The notes under the pieces are model-generated. The model saw only the letters and a program-made list of their open reading frames with translations. It searched no databases and had not been told where the DNA came from. From contig JBCDFV010000091.1 in NCBI GenBank assembly GCA_039177555.1, forward strand, positions 1 to 7,428: a stretch of DNA of 7,428 bases, given 5' to 3'. Shown here piece by piece: positions 5,436-7,428 of the stretch. The position numbers and the translations under genes were made by a program. How positions within the stretch are numbered: the stretch's first letter is position 1; each line of letters begins with the position of its first letter. This DNA is from JANQGH01 sp039177555. Lineage in GTDB: Bacteria; Pseudomonadota; Alphaproteobacteria; DSM-16000; Inquilinaceae.

Positions 5436-5804
5436 GTGGCACGTATTGCTGGCGTCAACATCCCGACCGGCAAGCGCGTTGAAATCGCGCTGACCTACAT
5501 CCATGGGATCGGTCGGACAACCGCAAGCCAGATTTGCGGCAAACTGGACATTCCGACGGAGCGCCGGGTCAGCGACCTGACCGAAGACGAGCTCATGCGC
5601 ATCCGCGAGACCATCGACGCGGACTATGCGGTCGAGGGTGACCTGCGCCGTCAGACGGCCATGAACATCAAGCGTCTGATGGACATGGCCTGCTATCGCG
5701 GCCTGCGCCATCGTCGCGGCCTGCCGGTGCGCGGCCAGCGGACCCATACCAATGCGCGGACCCGCAAGGGCCCGGCCAAGCCGATCGCCGGCAAGAAGAA
5801 ATAG
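5436..5804 (+). CDS. rpsM: 30S ribosomal protein S13
   Basis: S13 sits in the 30S head, contacts the P-site tRNA through its tail and forms intersubunit bridges with L5 and 23S rRNA. The 122-residue product begins (GTG-initiated) MARIAGVNIPTGKRVEIALT, has the helix-two-turn-helix region YIHGIGRTTASQICGKLDI, and ends in the signature RGLRHRRGLPVRGQRTHTNA followed by a basic tail, GKKK. Length and wording are normal for the family. It is the first gene after the promoter at 5230-5257 and is followed by rpsK after 16 bases. Confidence 0.97.
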   Translation: MARIAGVNIPTGKRVEIALTYIHGIGRTTASQICGKLDIPTERRVSDLTEDELMRIRETIDADYAVEGDLRRQTAMNIKRLMDMACYRGLRHRRGLPVRGQRTHTNARTRKGPAKPIAGKKK

Positions 5805-5820
5805 GGGCTACGACAGCATC

Positions 5821-6213
5821 ATGGCCAAACCAGCCTCAACACGCGTCCGCCGTCGCGAACGCAAGAACATCACTTCCGGCGTCGCCCATGTGAACGCCAG
5901 CTTCAACAACACCATGATCACCATCTCCGACGCCCAGGGCAACGCGATCAGCTGGTCGTCCGCCGGGCTGATGGGGTTCAAGGGCAGCCGCAAATCGACG
6001 CCCTACGCCGCCCAGATGGCCGCCGAGGATGCCGGCCGGAAGGCGCAGGAGCATGGCATGCGCACCCTCGAGGTGAACGTCAAGGGGCCCGGCTCGGGCC
6101 GTGAAAGCGCCTTGCGCGCGCTGCAGGCCGTGGGCTTCACCGTCACCAGCATTCGCGACGTGACGCCGATCCCGCATAACGGCGTTCGGCCGCGTAAGAA
6201 GCGGCGGGTCTAG
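5821..6213 (+). CDS. rpsK: 30S ribosomal protein S11
   Basis: S11 forms part of the 30S platform with S6 and S18, near the mRNA exit (E-site) region. The 130-residue product begins MAKPASTRVRRRERKNITSG, carries VAHVNASFNNTMITISDAQG and the GFKGSRKSTPYAAQ core, and ends with the signature DVTPIPHNGVRPRKKRRV. The frame is open upstream to an ATG at 5752 inside rpsM, but those 23 residues are not S11-like. The ribosome-binding site is poor: TAGGGG at 5802-5807, containing the rpsM stop, is 13 bases from the ATG. Translation may therefore depend on coupling to rpsM. Confidence 0.97.
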   Translation: MAKPASTRVRRRERKNITSGVAHVNASFNNTMITISDAQGNAISWSSAGLMGFKGSRKSTPYAAQMAAEDAGRKAQEHGMRTLEVNVKGPGSGRESALRALQAVGFTVTSIRDVTPIPHNGVRPRKKRRV

Positions 6214-6232
6214 GCCCAACTATCGGAACCGC

Positions 6233-6245
6233 CGGTCCGGGACCG
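6233..6245 (+). other. Small stem-loop after rpsK
   Basis: CGGTC (6233-6237) pairs with GACCG (6241-6245) around a three-base loop. It is the first of three stem-loops in the 162-base rpsK-rpoA gap. It is short and could occur by chance in GC-rich DNA. Confidence 0.3.
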
Positions 6246-6293
6246 CGTTCGTAACCACGGCGAGCGCCATCAGACAGGATCGGTCGCGGCAAG

Positions 6294-6315
6294 GCCGGCG
6301 CCATCGGGCGCCGGC
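6294..6315 (+). other. Perfect 9-bp stem-loop in the rpsK-rpoA gap
   Basis: GCCGGCGCC (6294-6302) pairs without mismatch to GGCGCCGGC (6307-6315) around the loop ATCG. All nine pairs are G-C, making it probably the most stable hairpin in the window. No T-tract follows (GCAATGCCC), so it is not an ordinary intrinsic terminator. A role in transcript processing, stability or relative expression of rpoA is possible but unproven. No promoter is evident in this gap. Confidence 0.6.
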
Positions 6316-6333
6316 GCAATGCCCGGTTCAAGC

Positions 6334-6348
6334 GCCCCTTGCCGGGGC
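6334..6348 (+). other. Stem-loop just before the rpoA ribosome-binding site
   Basis: GCCCC (6334-6338) pairs with GGGGC (6344-6348) around TTGCC. It ends 13 bases before the Shine-Dalgarno AAGGAA (6362-6367) of rpoA. It does not cover that site, so any effect would be indirect. Confidence 0.4.
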
Positions 6349-6375
6349 AGCTATCGTGGATAAGGAACCAATCCC

Positions 6376-7392
6376 ATGATCGCCAACAATTGGCAAAGCC
6401 TGATCAAGCCCAATGCGCTTGAGTTCAACCCGGGCGATGACCCCCAGCGCAAGTCGACCATTGTCGCCGAGCCGCTTGAGCGTGGCTTCGGCCTGACCTT
6501 GGGCAACGCGTTGCGCCGTGTGCTGCTGTCGTCGCTGCAGGGTGCGGCCGTCACCTCGATCCAGATCGACGGCGTGCTGCACGAGTTCTCCTCGATCGCC
6601 GGCGTGCGCGAGGATGTGACGGACATCGTGCTGAACGTGAAGGCCCTGGCGCTGCGCATGCATTCCGAAGGGCCGAAGAAGATGCGGCTGCACGCGGACG
6701 GGCCCGGCCCGGTCACCGCCAGCCAGATCATCACCGGCCCCGACATCGAGGTCATGGACCCGGACCTGGTGCTGTGCCATCTCGACGATGGCGCGCGGCT
6801 GAACATGGAACTGACCGTCAATACCGGTAAGGGCTATGTTTCGGCGGCCGAAAACCGACCCGAGGACGCGCCGATCGGCCTGATCCCGGTCGACGCGCTG
6901 TACAGCCCGGTGCGCAAGGTCTCCTACAAGGTCGACAACACCCGCGTCGGTCAGATGACCAACTTCGACAAGCTGTCACTGACGGTCGAGACCAACGGTG
7001 CGGTCACGCCGGACGATGCGGTGGCCCTAGCGGCCCGCATTCTGCAGGACCAGTTGAAGCTGTTCGTGAATTTCGAGGAGCCGCAGGCCGATCGTCGCGA
7101 AGAGGGCGGCGAGGACATGCCGTTCAATCAGAACCTGCTGCGCAAGGTCGACGAGCTGGAACTGTCGGTGCGTTCGGCCAACTGCCTGAAGAACGACAAC
7201 ATCGTCTATATCGGCGATCTGGTTCAGAAGACGGAAGCGGAAATGCTGCGCACGCCGAATTTCGGCCGCAAGTCGCTGAACGAGATCAAGGAGGTCCTGT
7301 CCCAGATGGGTCTGCATCTGGGCATGGAGATTCCGAACTGGCCGCCCGAGAACATCGAGGACATGGCCAAGAAGCTGGAAGAGCCGTACTAA
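6376..7392 (+). CDS. rpoA: DNA-directed RNA polymerase alpha subunit
   Basis: The alpha dimer seeds RNA polymerase assembly, and its C-terminal domain contacts UP-element DNA and activators. The 338-residue product is full length. The N-terminal domain (about 1-232) has the dimerisation and beta/beta' contact core ERGFGLTLGNALRRVLLSSL (35-54) and the SPVRKVSYKVDNTRVGQ region. An acidic flexible linker follows (about 233-250, with REEGGED). The C-terminal domain (about 251-320) has LSVRSANCLKNDNI, with R266 and N269 corresponding to the DNA-contacting R265 and N268 of E. coli, and the helix-hairpin-helix-like TPNFGRKSLNEIKEVL. The tail NWPPENIEDMAKKLEEPY is of alphaproteobacterial style. AAGGAA at 6362-6367, eight bases upstream, sets the start. 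Confidence 0.98.
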   Translation: MIANNWQSLIKPNALEFNPGDDPQRKSTIVAEPLERGFGLTLGNALRRVLLSSLQGAAVTSIQIDGVLHEFSSIAGVREDVTDIVLNVKALALRMHSEGPKKMRLHADGPGPVTASQIITGPDIEVMDPDLVLCHLDDGARLNMELTVNTGKGYVSAAENRPEDAPIGLIPVDALYSPVRKVSYKVDNTRVGQMTNFDKLSLTVETNGAVTPDDAVALAARILQDQLKLFVNFEEPQADRREEGGEDMPFNQNLLRKVDELELSVRSANCLKNDNIVYIGDLVQKTEAEMLRTPNFGRKSLNEIKEVLSQMGLHLGMEIPNWPPENIEDMAKKLEEPY

Positions 7393-7412
7393 GGCGGCTC
7401 GCCTTTACCCAA

Positions 7413-7427
7413 GGGCCGCGGTGGCCC
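7413..7427 (+). other. Stem-loop at the window end, downstream of rpoA
   Basis: GGGCC (7413-7417) pairs with GGCCC (7423-7427) around GCGGT. The window stops one base later, so whether a T-tract or the expected rplQ leader follows cannot be seen. Confidence 0.3.
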
Positions 7428-7428
7428 G

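Noticed and set aside
5752..5820. Upstream extension of S11 into rpsM
   Set aside because: The extra residues are the rpsM tail read in another frame and do not match S11.
1..7428. A hidden novel system such as a mobile element, CRISPR array, toxin-antitoxin pair or phage insertion
   Set aside because: All coding space is filled by conserved genes in the expected order, the gaps are under 220 bases, and no array or terminal inverted repeats were seen.

Overview
The window is a stretch of the bacterial ribosomal-protein superoperon (the spc operon followed by the alpha operon), with every gene on the + strand. The order is rpsN, rpsH, rplF, rplR, rpsE, rpmD, rplO, secY, adk, rpsM, rpsK, rpoA. 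The DNA is GC-rich. The protein wording, the zinc-less long S14, adk directly after secY, and the lack of rpmJ after secY and of rpsD between rpsK and rpoA all point to an alphaproteobacterium. A Rhodospirillales-like lineage is possible, but I cannot fix the order from sequence alone.

Layout: positions 24-2625 hold six tightly packed ribosomal protein genes (S14, S8, L6, L18, S5, L30). At several junctions the Shine-Dalgarno sequence of the next gene is built on the stop codon of the previous one, and rpsE and rpmD overlap by 8 bases. A 77-base gap with a strong stem-loop leads to rplO (L15). A 100-base gap with a possible weak promoter leads to secY. secY and adk overlap in an ATGA junction. 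The 219-base gap after adk (5217-5435) is the main regulatory region. It holds a stem-loop, a good sigma70-type promoter (TTGACT, 16 bases, TATATT) and a leader of about 170 bases with several small stem-loops, ending at the GTG start of rpsM (S13). rpsK (S11) follows, then a 162-base gap with three stem-loops, then rpoA. The window ends 36 bases after rpoA, where rplQ would be expected.

The genes supply small-subunit proteins (S14, S8, S5, S13, S11), large-subunit proteins (L6, L18, L30, L15), the protein-export channel subunit SecY, adenylate kinase and the RNA polymerase alpha subunit, so translation, export, nucleotide balance and transcription are co-expressed.

I see no mobile element, CRISPR array, tRNA, rRNA or undescribed multi-gene system. 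The points that depart from the ordinary are: (1) L30 carries a 64-residue Ala/Lys/Pro-rich N-terminal extension on a gene with an excellent ribosome-binding site; (2) S5, directly upstream, ends in an acidic Ala/Glu-rich tail; (3) the structured, promoter-bearing leader of rpsM; (4) strong stem-loops without T-tracts before rplO and rpoA.
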